A DNA stretch of 64,000 nucleotides from UBA1930 sp943368475 (GCA_943368475.1 CALRLF020000004.1:69460-133459); one strand, 5' to 3'; positions 52,807 through 62,287 are shown, numbered from the stretch's first letter. Notes: generated by a model from the letters alone, not told the origin. Numbers and translations are program-made.

Positions 52807-53803
52807 AGCTTTCTAAAGGTTTAAACTCATCCATGTTATCAAAGTAATAAGTACTGTTTCTTCCTGTTGTAATAAAGCCCTTACCCTTTACAGTAAAAGC
52901 TACAGCTCCATTTCTTTCTGAACGTTCATAGGCTGTTTTTCGTTCCCACAAATCAGCTGAAAAATTATACACCCATGTTTTTTTTGTGTAAGCACCATTT
53001 TCACCCGTTGTTAAATAAGCCTTATCATCAATTACAAAACCAACAGCATTGTTACGTACAATATCACTATAATCATCATCGTAACTATCACTGCTGTAAT
53101 TACTGATATTTCTTTTTTCTATCCATGTTTCTGTTGAGGCGTCATACATCCATAAATCATTCAAGTATGTACCATTATTAATACCTGTTGTTATATAAGC
53201 TTTGTTGTTGTATACAAAAACAACACTGCTGCTTCGCTTATCACCACCTAAACTTTGCTTTTGTATCCAACTATCATTCAATGGGTTGTACTGCCATAAG
53301 TCTTTTAAATTATTGCCATCGTAACCAGTGCTGATATATCCAAGGTTATTTAATGTAAAACCAACAGCTTCATATCGGGCAGAGCCACCAAAGTTTGCTT
53401 TTTGTGTCCAACTATTATTGGTTGGGTTGTATTCCCAAAAATCTTTTAACTTATTAATGCCATCATAGCCAGTGCCAACATAGCCTTTGGTAGAAGTTGC
53501 AAAAGCAATAGCCGAGTTTCTTGCTACACCAGGGAAATTTGCTTTTTGTGTCCACTGATTTGTAGTTACATCATATTTCCAAAAGTCGTTTAATCGAATT
53601 GTTCCGTCGTAACCAGTACCAACATAAGCCGTATCACCAATTACAAACGAAACAGCTTCTGTACGAGCATAGCCTTCAAAAGAAGAACGTTTTACCCAGT
53701 TACCACTTTCTTCACTGCTTGTTGTGTCACTAGATGCTGTGCAAGCCATTGCTACAACTGCAATTGAAATGCCTGAAAAAAAATAATGTTTTAAATGCTT
53801 CAT
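52790..53803 (-). CDS. kelch-repeat lipoprotein
   Basis: A 337-residue lipoprotein. The signal MKHLKHYFFSGISIAVVAMAC ends in a lipobox. Six or seven kelch blades follow, each with AYVGTGYDG...DFWKYD...WTQKA-type sequence (e.g. KGYVGTGYDG, YISTGYDGN, LWMYDASTETW). It should form a beta-propeller on the periplasmic or cell surface side. The open frame extends upstream, but the ATG at 53803 begins the signal. Divergent from DUF4270; partner of DUF4907. Confidence 0.9.
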   Translation of the reverse strand: MKHLKHYFFSGISIAVVAMACTASSDTTSSEESGNWVKRSSFEGYARTEAVSFVIGDTAYVGTGYDGTIRLNDFWKYDVTTNQWTQKANFPGVARNSAIAFATSTKGYVGTGYDGINKLKDFWEYNPTNNSWTQKANFGGSARYEAVGFTLNNLGYISTGYDGNNLKDLWQYNPLNDSWIQKQSLGGDKRSSSVVFVYNNKAYITTGINNGTYLNDLWMYDASTETWIEKRNISNYSSDSYDDDYSDIVRNNAVGFVIDDKAYLTTGENGAYTKKTWVYNFSADLWERKTAYERSERNGAVAFTVKGKGFITTGRNSTYYFDNMDEFKPLESYESND

Positions 53804-54123
53804 TCGTATAAAATTTTTGCTGAAATTATTATAGGATTTTGCCTTCAAATCGTTAAAATGGCTTTTTAAACAATATTTATGGCTTAATAGCTTTTTTTTA
53901 TCTACCAATCGATTTTCATTTATAACTACAAAAAAAATATTGCAATAATTGATCAAAAGTCTTTCTGGCATTGCTTTTTGGCTTTATAGATAAAAACGAA
54001 TCAATTATAGTTGTAATTGACATATTAATCTATACTAACAAATCGATAACAGGATGTAGTGCTAAAATTGCTTTTTTAATGATACTTCCACATTCTTTTT
54101 TGTATTAAATAAGATCAACATCA
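53804..54123. other. 320-nt divergent intergenic region, no gene seen
   Basis: AT-rich spacer between the kelch/DUF4907 and DUF4270/OMP pairs. It must hold both promoters. No strong palindrome or coding frame beyond chance was seen; a TATTAAATAAG stretch near 54103 may be promoter-like. Confidence 0.5.
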
Positions 54124-55437
54124 ATGAAAATTAAAAGCCTGAATACAGCAGTTATTATTCTTTCTTTTATGGCCTGTAAAAAGGCAGAAATAAGTTTTGG
54201 CACTGAGTTTATCGATAACGAATACACCCAAATTGTTAAAGTAGATTCTTTTGGTGTAACATTATCAACAGTATTAATAGATTCGTTTGCTACATCAGCT
54301 AAGGGTACTTGTTTAGTTGGTTCTTACATCGACCCTTATTTAGGTACGATTACTGCAAAAACATATTTTGATATTGCATTGAGTGCATACTCAGATATTT
54401 ATCAAAATACAACTTTCGATTCTTTAATAATTATTGGAAAAGTTAATAAAAATTATTGTGGGGATTCTACTAAACCATTGCGTTTAAATATTGCAAGACT
54501 TGCCGAGGATATTGTACCACCCAATGCTGGAAGCAGTTTATATAATACCAGTTCATTTGCAACTTATCCTTCTTTCGTAGGTTCTAAAGAGTTAACAATA
54601 AAACCCAATGTAACAGATACTTTTTTTATACGCTTATCCGATATTCTAGGAAAAGAACTTATGGGTATGTTGCAACGTAAAAGCGATACTGTAAAAAATA
54701 CCACATTGTTTACAGACTATCTCAAAGGTTTTTGTATTAGTAGTTCAACAGCCAATGCTATGATTTTTGGCTTTTCGGATAGCATGAAACTTAGGTTGCA
54801 TTATAAGCAATCTGGACTCTTTTTAGAAAATAAGTATGTAGATTTTACGATAAACAATACTACACACCAGTTTAACAATATTACAATTAATAGAATAGGA
54901 ACAGCTTTGCAAAGTTTATCTGTTGCAACCCCTGAAATATACTCAAATAACACTAGTAATATGGCGTTTACACAACCAACTGCTTGTGTAATGGCTAAAC
55001 TTAGATTTCCTACAGTAAAAGAAATTTTAAAACTACCCAATCTTAAAAAAATATTGAAAGCCCAATTGGTTATAAAACCCATTGAAGGTTCTTATACTTC
55101 GATATTTCCTTTGCCTCCAGAAATAAGACTTGCAAGAACAACTCACTTAAACTTTATTGGAGAGGATATATCAATTTTATCTAGCGACGGAACAACGAAA
55201 TCACAAACTGGTGATTTGTATATAGATTATTTAATGGGTCAAAATACTACTTATACTTACGATGTTACTAGTTATATAAAAGAAGTAATTGCTACTGAAG
55301 GGTATACTCAAAATGGTTTACTTGTATTGCCACCTTCTACAGCTTATGAGACATCTTTTAAAAGACTTGTATTTGGGGATAGATATCGAGGCTCAATGAA
55401 AATTGAGTTGCAACTTTATTATATAACCATACAATAA
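54124..55437 (+). CDS. DUF4270 family lipoprotein
   Basis: A 437-residue protein. N-terminal lipoprotein signal ILSFMACKKAEISFG. Family-like boxes: TEFIDNEYTQIVKVDSFGV, LVGSYIDPYLGTITAKTYFDI, FIRLSDILGKEL, and C-terminal ITYDVTSYIKEVI-type ending with FKRLVFGDRYRG. DUF4270 proteins are Bacteroidota-specific exported proteins of unknown function. The outer-membrane barrel gene starts 6 nt downstream, so they probably work together at the outer membrane. Confidence 0.88.
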   Translation: MKIKSLNTAVIILSFMACKKAEISFGTEFIDNEYTQIVKVDSFGVTLSTVLIDSFATSAKGTCLVGSYIDPYLGTITAKTYFDIALSAYSDIYQNTTFDSLIIIGKVNKNYCGDSTKPLRLNIARLAEDIVPPNAGSSLYNTSSFATYPSFVGSKELTIKPNVTDTFFIRLSDILGKELMGMLQRKSDTVKNTTLFTDYLKGFCISSSTANAMIFGFSDSMKLRLHYKQSGLFLENKYVDFTINNTTHQFNNITINRIGTALQSLSVATPEIYSNNTSNMAFTQPTACVMAKLRFPTVKEILKLPNLKKILKAQLVIKPIEGSYTSIFPLPPEIRLARTTHLNFIGEDISILSSDGTTKSQTGDLYIDYLMGQNTTYTYDVTSYIKEVIATEGYTQNGLLVLPPSTAYETSFKRLVFGDRYRGSMKIELQLYYITIQ

Positions 55438-55443
55438 ACAAAT

Positions 55444-56691
55444 ATGAAATATACCACTGTTGTTTTTTTAATATTTATGGCTGGAAAATCATTGTCCCAA
55501 AACAATACATCACCTTACTCTATTGTTGGGGTAGGTGATATTGAAAAAAGTTCGTTCGACCGAACTACAGGTATGGGATATGCTGGAGTTGCGATGCATG
55601 CATCAAAATCTATTTACAATATTAATCCTGCATCTTACAGTTATTTAGATGATTATTTTTTTCATGTAGAAACTTCTCTTAGGTATAAGGGAATTAGTTA
55701 TAGTGGAAACCCTGTTACGTCAAGTATAACCAATCAATCAGCTGATTTAGTTTCAAAAAAATTAGTCGTTGCTATGAAGTTAAAGTCCAACTGGGGTTTT
55801 AGTGCTGGCTTATTGCCTTATAGTACTGCTAATTATTCTTTTAGTGCACTCAAAACAGTGCAAGGAACAGGTTTCTCTACTTCTGCAGCTTATGAAGGTT
55901 CGGGAAGTTTAAATCAAGCATATGTAGCAAACGGCATCAAACTTGGTAAGAGTTTATCATTAGGCATTCAAGCATCTTATTTATTTGGGCAACAACAGCA
56001 GGAAGAAACAATTTCAAGTGATTTAAGTGCTGGCACTTTGTACACCAAACGAAATATTTATTTGAGTAGTGGTTTTTTTACAGCTGGAATTCAATACAAT
56101 AAAAACGTTTCAAAAAAAATAAATATATCTTTTGGTGCTGTAGCTTCTAACAAAGCCACTTTAAATGCAACGTACGATTTGCTGGTAAAAGATGGAACCA
56201 ATACGATCGAAGAAAATGAAAACTATAAAAAGAGCTATTTCAAAATACCTGTAAGTTTTACAACAGGGTTAGCAGTTACTTATAATAATAAATTTACATT
56301 AGCAGCCGATTACAATCATCAAGATTGGAACAGCATTAAATACAGTGGTATTAATTATACTCTTGTAAATAGTGATCGACTTTCTGTTGGGTTACAATAT
56401 TCTAAAAAACAATCAACAGTAAATGGAGCGTTTGAACGAGCATTTTTACAAACCGGATTTTTTTACAACAGTTCGTATTTAAAAATCTATGGAGAACAAC
56501 TTAAAGATTATGGAGTCACTTTTGGTGGTGGTTTGCATGCAAAAAGAAGCGGTTTGGGGATGCAGGCAACTGTAGAATTTGGTCAGCGAGGAACAACAAA
56601 TAATGGCTTAATCAAAGAAAAATATACACAGTTTACGCTAAGCTTGTTATATAGAGAATTTTGGTTTACAAAGGGTAGAAAATACGATTAG
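55444..56691 (+). CDS. outer membrane beta-barrel protein (FadL/OmpP1-like)
   Basis: A 415-residue protein with a signal peptide (MKYTTVVFLIFMAGKSLSQ). The N-terminal part NTSPYSIVGVGDIEKSSFDRTTGMGYAGVAMHASKS resembles outer-membrane transport proteins; the rest alternates amphipathic strands (SWGFSAGLLPYSTANYSF; FALAADYNHQDWNSIKY). It ends with a strand terminated by an aromatic residue. Co-transcribed with DUF4270. Ligand unknown. A terminator follows. Confidence 0.85.
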   Translation: MKYTTVVFLIFMAGKSLSQNNTSPYSIVGVGDIEKSSFDRTTGMGYAGVAMHASKSIYNINPASYSYLDDYFFHVETSLRYKGISYSGNPVTSSITNQSADLVSKKLVVAMKLKSNWGFSAGLLPYSTANYSFSALKTVQGTGFSTSAAYEGSGSLNQAYVANGIKLGKSLSLGIQASYLFGQQQQEETISSDLSAGTLYTKRNIYLSSGFFTAGIQYNKNVSKKINISFGAVASNKATLNATYDLLVKDGTNTIEENENYKKSYFKIPVSFTTGLAVTYNNKFTLAADYNHQDWNSIKYSGINYTLVNSDRLSVGLQYSKKQSTVNGAFERAFLQTGFFYNSSYLKIYGEQLKDYGVTFGGGLHAKRSGLGMQATVEFGQRGTTNNGLIKEKYTQFTLSLLYREFWFTKGRKYD

Positions 56692-56704
56692 CAATTACTG
56701 TAAA

Positions 56705-56785
56705 GACTGTTGCTACTTAAGCAGCTTTTTTATTAAATAAGGATTGAGGGGGAGTAGTCTTGCTCCCCCAATTTTTATTTTTTTA
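56705..56785 (+). terminator. two successive terminators after the barrel gene
   Basis: A short stem GTTGCT/AGCAGC followed by T6 (about 56709-56731), then a strong 7-bp GGGGGAG/CTCCCCC stem (56748-56754, 56763-56769) followed by AATTTTTATTTTTTT. Confidence 0.8.
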
Positions 56786-57887
56786 ACAACTGTGCACACA
56801 AAGCATCTACCAAACTCATTTTTGGGTGAAAAGCAGAAATATTGCTCAGTATTACAATACCTTTTTGGGCTTGTTTATCTAACATTACAGATGATGTGTA
56901 ACCACCAGTTCCACCATTATGAAATAAAACTTTATTGCCTGTTTTTGTGCTAATAATATGCCAGCTTAAACCAACACTCATTTGCTCATTGCTTTTAAAA
57001 GTTGGTTTATGGCAAGTTGAAAAAACAGTATTTGTTTCATTTAAATTTTCAAGGACATATAAGGCCATATCGCTAATAGAGCTTTTAATTCCACCAGCAC
57101 CAGCAAGGCAATCAAAATTCCAGTTGCTGGTTTCGTTACCTTCTGCATCTTGTCCTTTTACTAAAACGGCTTGTTGTTGTGTTGTGATTTTTACAGAAGA
57201 TGTATTCATTTTGTAAAGTGTAAAAATGTATTGCTGCAAAGCCTTCTCATAACTTAAATGTAAAGTATTGGCACAGATGGTTCCCAATAAACCAGCACCT
57301 GTGTTCGAATAACTGTAAACAGTTCCAGGCTTATTATCGAGTTTGGCTTTTTTCAAATAACTAAAAAGTTGTGTTGTGTCGTAATCTTCATAAGGGTTCG
57401 ATGGATTATCCATTGTAAAGTTTGCTGGAAGCCTTGGTAGGCCAGAACTGTGGTTACTCAACTGTTCTAATGTTATTGCTCCAACATCATCGGGCATGGG
57501 TATTTGTAAAACATCTTTTAAAGTAGCACTAGGTTTCAATAATCCTTTTTCAAAACAAATAGCAGCCAATGCAGCTGTAAATGTTTTAGATACTGAGCCA
57601 ATTTCAAAAACTGCATGTTGGTTGTCGATAGCTTCTACGCCAGTTTCTTTATGTACATAACCATAAAATACTACTTTATCTTTTTGAATGTGTGCTACAG
57701 CAATTTGTGTATTAACAGGAAACTGTGCTATAAAAACCTGTAAGGCTGAGTCGATAGAGTTTTGTTGAACAAAATGTTCCAATTCAGTTTTTTCTTTTTC
57801 TATACGACTAACTTTTATGTAAGCCCATGCAAAAACCGAAATGCCCACAAAAACAATCGTAAATACAATATACAATGCTATTTTCAT
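56775..57887 (-). CDS. serine hydrolase (beta-lactamase / class C-like)
   Basis: A 370-residue protein with an N-terminal membrane helix (MKIALYIVFTIVFVGISVFAW), so an anchored periplasmic enzyme. Catalytic motifs: S98-x-x-K101 in IGSVSKTFTA, the Tyr of VYSYSNTG (about 190) and HNGGTGGYTS, equivalent to the KTG box. This fits the class C beta-lactamase-related family, which includes esterases and peptidases; substrate unknown. The gene ends just before the terminator T tract. Confidence 0.9.
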   Translation of the reverse strand: MKIALYIVFTIVFVGISVFAWAYIKVSRIEKEKTELEHFVQQNSIDSALQVFIAQFPVNTQIAVAHIQKDKVVFYGYVHKETGVEAIDNQHAVFEIGSVSKTFTAALAAICFEKGLLKPSATLKDVLQIPMPDDVGAITLEQLSNHSSGLPRLPANFTMDNPSNPYEDYDTTQLFSYLKKAKLDNKPGTVYSYSNTGAGLLGTICANTLHLSYEKALQQYIFTLYKMNTSSVKITTQQQAVLVKGQDAEGNETSNWNFDCLAGAGGIKSSISDMALYVLENLNETNTVFSTCHKPTFKSNEQMSVGLSWHIISTKTGNKVLFHNGGTGGYTSSVMLDKQAQKGIVILSNISAFHPKMSLVDALCAQLLKK

Positions 57888-57925
57888 GCTGTTAAATTAA
57901 TGATTTTTGTTTTAAAAAGAGTGCT

Positions 57926-59074
57926 ATGAATTTGTTGAAACCATTACTGGTGTTATATTTTACAATTTTGCTATTTGCCTGTACCAGTACAAAAAAAATA
58001 AATACTGGTATAAACTCAATTCAGTCTATTCGGTTAGTAGCACAAAAAGAAATTCCTTACAATTTGTCTTTTAAAAATACCATTGTTGGTGGATTATCGA
58101 GTATTGATTACGATGAAAATAAAAAATTGTTTTATTTTATTTGCGATGATCGAAGCTATAAAAACCCAGCTCGTTTTTATACTGCTAAAATTAATATTTC
58201 AAGCAAAAGTATTGATACTATTGAGTTGATAGATGTGCAATTTTTGTTGCAACCTGACGGGACAGTGTATCCAAATTCAAAACAAAATAAAACCAACACA
58301 CCTGATCCTGAAGCCATGCGTTATAATCCAATTACAAAAAAATTGGTGTGGAGCAGCGAAGGAGAAAGAATTGTAAAAGCAACTGATACTGTATTGGCGA
58401 ACCCATCAATTAATATTATTTCTACCAAAGGAAAATTTATTCAATCGTTTCCTATTCCTGCAAATATGCACATGCAAACAATTGAAAAAGGACCACGACA
58501 AAATGGTGTTTTTGAAGGAATGACTTTTGCCGATAACTACAAAACACTTTTTGTAAATGTCGAAGAACCATTATACGAAGATGGTCCACGTGCCGATTTA
58601 ATAGAAAACAAAGCTTTTATACGCATTGCAAAGTTTGATGTTACTACCAAACAAAATATTGCTCAGTATGCTTACAAATTAGAGCCTGTTGCTCACCCAG
58701 CAACACCAGTAGATACATTTAAAATTAATGGTGTACCCGATATTTTGTGGTTAGGCAACAACAAACTACTGGTTATTGAACGCTCTTTTTCTATTGGCAT
58801 TAAACCCTGTACAATCAAAGTTTTTATTACCGATTTAAGTAATGCAACTGATGTAAAAAATAATCCTTCTTTGGCTAGCAATACTCAGTTTATAGCAGCT
58901 ACAAAAAAGTTGTTGTTAAACATGGATGAACTTGGCATTTATACTGATAATATAGAAGGTGTAACTTTTGGGCCAACCTTACCAAACGGCCATAAAACGT
59001 TGTTATTTATAGCCGATAATAATTTTGATGAGACTGAAATTAGCCAGGTTTTATTGTTTGAAATTGTGGAATAA
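57926..59074 (+). CDS. phytase-esterase-like lipoprotein (PF13449)
   Basis: A 382-residue lipoprotein (LVLYFTILLFACTSTKK). The body is a propeller of the esterase-like-phytase family: IVGGLSSIDYDENKKLFYFI, ICDDRSYKNPARFY, PDPEAMRYNPITKKL, VFEGMTFADNYKTLFV and NIEGVTFGPTLPNGHKTLLF. Family members hydrolyse phosphate esters in some cases; activity here is not shown. Divergent from the serine hydrolase, 38 nt apart. Confidence 0.85.
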   Translation: MNLLKPLLVLYFTILLFACTSTKKINTGINSIQSIRLVAQKEIPYNLSFKNTIVGGLSSIDYDENKKLFYFICDDRSYKNPARFYTAKINISSKSIDTIELIDVQFLLQPDGTVYPNSKQNKTNTPDPEAMRYNPITKKLVWSSEGERIVKATDTVLANPSINIISTKGKFIQSFPIPANMHMQTIEKGPRQNGVFEGMTFADNYKTLFVNVEEPLYEDGPRADLIENKAFIRIAKFDVTTKQNIAQYAYKLEPVAHPATPVDTFKINGVPDILWLGNNKLLVIERSFSIGIKPCTIKVFITDLSNATDVKNNPSLASNTQFIAATKKLLLNMDELGIYTDNIEGVTFGPTLPNGHKTLLFIADNNFDETEISQVLLFEIVE

Positions 59075-59167
59075 TATCTCTGCGAAAACTTTGCAATTAA
59101 ATAAACCATAAGAAGAACAAAGTTTTTACATTAGGTACAAAAATGGTTTAAAAATAAAGCTTTGTGC

Positions 59168-59203
59168 TTCCTTTGTGACCTTTGTGTCTTTGTGGTTAAG
59201 AAA
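59168..59203 (+). repeat. CTTTGTG tandem motif
   Basis: CTTTGTGAC, CTTTGTGT, CTTTGTGG, then TTAAGAAA: three imperfect tandem units. I recognise this string as a widespread intergenic motif in Bacteroidota; function unknown. The surrounding 168-nt gap holds no gene. Confidence 0.55.
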
Positions 59204-59242
59204 ACTCTTGGATTTTGCTTTGGAATTTATTGTTAAGCAGAT

Positions 59243-59473
59243 TCATTTTCTCCTTAACGGGTCCAATAAATATTTTAAACCATTCAAATTTATTTCATAC
59301 ATCGTATTCAACAGCATGCCAATTTTCCCTTTCGGAAAACCTTTACGTGCAAACCATTCAATGTAAAACTCAGGTAAATCGCAAATAATACGGTCTTTAT
59401 ATTTTCCAAAAGGCATTTTGGTTGTAGTTAATTCTTGTAAAATATTGTGGTTAAATAATGGTATTTCTTCCAT
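59243..59473 (-). CDS. DUF3820 family protein
   Basis: A 76-residue protein with the conserved core TKMPFGKYKDRIICDLPEFYIEWFARKGFPKGKIGMLL. DUF3820 is a small cytoplasmic family of unknown function (sometimes annotated as quorum-sensing-regulated virulence factor, without basis here). The size and motif match the whole family. It stands alone on the minus strand. Confidence 0.9.
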   Translation of the reverse strand: MEEIPLFNHNILQELTTTKMPFGKYKDRIICDLPEFYIEWFARKGFPKGKIGMLLNTMYEINLNGLKYLLDPLRRK

Positions 59474-59632
59474 TGTAAAAAGGTAGTGAATAATATAAAA
59501 TAAACTGCTGCAAGTAACTGGTTTTTTCGAATAATATAGCAGTGTTAATAATTATTGAATACTGCTCTAAGTTTTGCTTTTAACAGTTTTACACAAACAG
59601 AGTATTTACTTTCGCCAACTTAAATCATTCTT

Positions 59633-60526
59633 ATGAAACAATACAGTATTCTTGTTGCTTTAACAGCATTCATATTTACATCTTGCGTTAGCAGTAAAAA
59701 ATTTAAAGCCGAACAAACAAATTATAGCCAGTTAGAAACTCGTTATACCACCTTAACTAAAGAAATATCGGATTGTAAAGAGCAAAAAGAAGGACTCTCT
59801 AAAAAAATACAAAATTTGGAGGCTGATAAAACCACCCTAAATACGAAAATTGGCGAGTTAAACAACCAGATTGATTTTTTAAAGCAAAACAATAACCAAG
59901 CTCTAAAGCAATTAGAGAGCATGTCTATAATTACTGGAAAACAAGCCGAAAGCATCCAAAAATCTATGGAAAATATTGGTGCTAAAGATGCTTATATACA
60001 AACATTGCAGCAGCAAATGGCTCATAAAGATTCTTTAAACATGGCATTGGTAATGAACCTGAAAGGAGCTATTGGAAACTTAAATGATGAAGACATCAAT
60101 ATTAAAGTTGATAAAGGTGTGGTGTACATTGATATCTCTGATAAATTGCTATTTAAAAGTGGAAGTTTTGATGTAACCGAAAATGCAAAAACCGTATTGG
60201 GTAAAGTAGCTCAGGTATTAAAAAATCAACCCGATATTGAATTTATGGTAGAAGGGCATACCGATAGTGTGCCTTACAAAGGAAAAAATATTGGCTTAAT
60301 TGATAACTGGGATTTAAGTGTTAAAAGAGCTACATCGGTAGTACGTTTATTGCAAACCAAATATGGTTTAGATGCCACAAAAATGGCTGCTGCTGGCCGT
60401 GGAGAATATAAACCAGTTGAAACCAATACCACCAAAGAAGGCAGAGCCAGCAACAGAAGAACAAGAATTGTTATACTGCCTCAGTTAGATCAATTTTTTA
60501 AACTACTTGAACCGGGTAAAAAATAG
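59633..60526 (+). CDS. OmpA family peptidoglycan-binding lipoprotein
   Basis: A 297-residue lipoprotein (MKQYSILVALTAFIFTSCVSS). Residues about 25-135 form a coiled coil (LEADKTTLNTKIGELNNQIDFLKQNN). The OmpA-like domain covers about 155-285, with IEFMVEGHTDSVPYKG, NWDLSVKRATSVVRLL and GRASNRRTRIVI binding-site residues (Asp, Arg). It anchors the outer membrane to peptidoglycan. A TACTTTCG box lies 18 nt upstream of the ATG. Confidence 0.93.
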   Translation: MKQYSILVALTAFIFTSCVSSKKFKAEQTNYSQLETRYTTLTKEISDCKEQKEGLSKKIQNLEADKTTLNTKIGELNNQIDFLKQNNNQALKQLESMSIITGKQAESIQKSMENIGAKDAYIQTLQQQMAHKDSLNMALVMNLKGAIGNLNDEDINIKVDKGVVYIDISDKLLFKSGSFDVTENAKTVLGKVAQVLKNQPDIEFMVEGHTDSVPYKGKNIGLIDNWDLSVKRATSVVRLLQTKYGLDATKMAAAGRGEYKPVETNTTKEGRASNRRTRIVILPQLDQFFKLLEPGKK

Positions 60527-60602
60527 TTTTATTTACCTTATATCTGGTTGAGCTAGGCGAAACCAATTTATAAAATTCCACTCCTTGCAATTCAATAAAC
60601 TT

Positions 60603-60620
60603 ATCCGATAGCTATAGGAT
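60603..60620. repeat. ATCCGATAGCTATAGGAT palindromic repeat
   Basis: An 18-nt palindrome with one mismatch pair, near copy of the CGATAGCTATCG motif in paaA. It precedes the terminator. Confidence 0.45.
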
Positions 60621-60630
60621 GTGAAAATAA

Positions 60631-60662
60631 AAAAAGTCGCTAATTATTTAGCGACTTTTTTT
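60631..60662. terminator. terminator between ompA and ndpA genes
   Basis: AAAAAGTCGCTAA, short loop, TTAGCGACTTTTT: a perfect stem with A and T tracts on both sides, suitable for both converging genes. Confidence 0.9.
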
Positions 60663-60676
60663 GTTGATAGTATCAT

Positions 60677-61723
60677 TTAACTCTCTTCATCAAAATACAA
60701 CTTATAGAACTTCTTACCACTCATTTCATCAATGCCACGTTCTATTAAATCTCTTCTACCATGTATGTACACATGAAAGTTTTTATCCAACTTTAAAATG
60801 CTTTTAAAATTGCGTTCTTGTTTTTTTACTGCACTTAAATGAATATCGAAATTATCATCAAGCTGAACTTGCTTGGCGGTTTCGTAGGTTTGTTTGTATT
60901 GGGTAAACGCATCTATCACTTCTTCGTGATGTATTACTTCTTTAGCAAAATCTTCAAACTCAAATTGTTCTTTGGTTTTAAAATATTCCATACTTCTGTT
61001 CAGCATGTCTATTTGCTCTGGCTTTTGCACTTCAAAGCGTTCATTCATTTCGTTATGAATAAACAATTTGCACATGCTCATCATATCATTGGTGTGATGA
61101 TAATTGTTGGCCAATCGCTCAATTTGTAAAAAATCCTGCATCCAGTATTGAGCATCGTTTTGTTTGTTGGTATTATCAATTGCTAATACCACATATCCAT
61201 CGGCCTTGTTTTGTCTAAGTATTAAACAGCCTTTATCCAGTTTATTAATATCAACACCATCTTCGGCAGCTACTTCCCAACTTTGCCCATGCGGAAACAC
61301 TTTTAAAAAGGTTTCTTTGGTTTCGCTTTTAAATAATCCAATAGCTTCTACATTTTCATTATCAATCAACACATCATTAAAATGTACAACATACAATTCA
61401 CCTTCTTTTACTTTGGCATGGGTGCTTTTATTATATAAAAAATTAGCCAGTAATGCACTTTGCGAAACAAAACTTTTTGGATTGGCAAAAATTTCACTCA
61501 CATAGGTGTACACTTCGTTCATAGCAATATCACTCATGTGAGTAAAGTGATACTGTTCGTGTTCGTTAAACGGACTTAGAAAATACTTTACCAATAAATC
61601 CCGTACAATGGTATCATTTAGCGATAATGCATTGGAAGAAAGTTTCAATGCTTCGCCTCTGGTGGGGTTGCCCACTTTATGTACAATAGCTTGTACAATT
61701 TCTACATTTTTTATACCCGTCAT
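60677..61723 (-). CDS. nucleoid-associated protein NdpA/YejK family
   Basis: A 348-residue protein with NdpA-family sequence: IVQAIVHKVGNPTRGEALKLS, YHFTHMSDIAMNEVYTYV, GELYVVHFNDVLIDNENVEAIGLFK, FDIHLSAVKKQERNFKSILKLDKNFHVYIHGRRD. YejK-type proteins bind the nucleoid, but their role is unclear. TTG at 61735 is in frame; the ATG at 61723 is preferred. Convergent with ompA across a shared terminator. Confidence 0.9.
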   Translation of the reverse strand: MTGIKNVEIVQAIVHKVGNPTRGEALKLSSNALSLNDTIVRDLLVKYFLSPFNEHEQYHFTHMSDIAMNEVYTYVSEIFANPKSFVSQSALLANFLYNKSTHAKVKEGELYVVHFNDVLIDNENVEAIGLFKSETKETFLKVFPHGQSWEVAAEDGVDINKLDKGCLILRQNKADGYVVLAIDNTNKQNDAQYWMQDFLQIERLANNYHHTNDMMSMCKLFIHNEMNERFEVQKPEQIDMLNRSMEYFKTKEQFEFEDFAKEVIHHEEVIDAFTQYKQTYETAKQVQLDDNFDIHLSAVKKQERNFKSILKLDKNFHVYIHGRRDLIERGIDEMSGKKFYKLYFDEES

Positions 61724-61736
61724 AAGGTTGTACAAA

Positions 61737-61767
61737 TAAAAAAGGGCTACAATATAGTAACCCTTTG
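61737..61767 (-). terminator. terminator after tRNA-Asn
   Basis: On the minus strand AAAGGGTTAC, a 6-nt loop, and GTAGCCCTTTTTT: 10-bp stem with one mismatch followed by T tract, just past the tRNA 3' end. Confidence 0.75.
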
Positions 61768-61778
61768 ATTTTTAAATG

Positions 61779-61852
61779 CTCCCGAATCTGGACTTGAACC
61801 AGAGACCCTCTGATTAACAGTCAGATGCTCTAACCAACTGAGCTATTCGGGA
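61779..61852 (-). tRNA. tRNA-Asn (GTT)
   Basis: A 74-nt tRNA. The acceptor stem TCCCGAA pairs with TTCGGGA, with discriminator G. D stem GCTC/GAGC, anticodon stem TCTGA/TCAGA around the loop CTGTTAA with anticodon GTT, and T stem TCTGG/CCAGA around TTCAAGT are all visible. No CCA is encoded. It lies downstream of the Rieske gene. Confidence 0.98.
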
Positions 61853-61930
61853 ATCCATTTCATTACTTTTCGTAATGGGCAGCAAAAATAAGGGCATGAA
61901 CTATTGTGAACAAAATTTTTTTCATTTTCC

Positions 61931-62287
61931 TTACAGAAAAGATAAAAAACCTTTCTCTTCTAACCCAATATATAGTCCATCTTCTCTTTCTTCTACCTTA
62001 TAAGTTTTTAAGTAATAGCCTTCTCCTGTTATATTTCGGCCTTTATCCAGGCTAAATTTATACCTGTGTAATGGGCAAACCACATTGCCTATGGCATCTA
62101 TAAAACCATCTGCCATAATACCACCAGCATGTGGACATTTATGGGCAAAAGCAAAAACTTGGTTATTGTGTTGGCCCAACGATATTTTTTTGCCATTTAT
62201 CTCTATAATACACATTGCATTGGATTGCCAAGGCAATAAACTGATAGAATCGGCAATTTTATACCATTTAACAGCATTACTGTTCAT
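61931..62287 (-). CDS. Rieske (2Fe-2S) ferredoxin-like protein
   Basis: A 118-residue Rieske-domain protein. Cluster ligands C51-x-H53 in KCPHAGG and C71-x2-H74 in VCPLHRYKF are intact. A short stand-alone Rieske ferredoxin of this size usually donates electrons to an oxygenase or reductase, but the partner is not evident. Its ATG directly abuts the hflX stop (TAAATG), so the two genes form an operon. Confidence 0.92.
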   Translation of the reverse strand: MNSNAVKWYKIADSISLLPWQSNAMCIIEINGKKISLGQHNNQVFAFAHKCPHAGGIMADGFIDAIGNVVCPLHRYKFSLDKGRNITGEGYYLKTYKVEEREDGLYIGLEEKGFLSFL

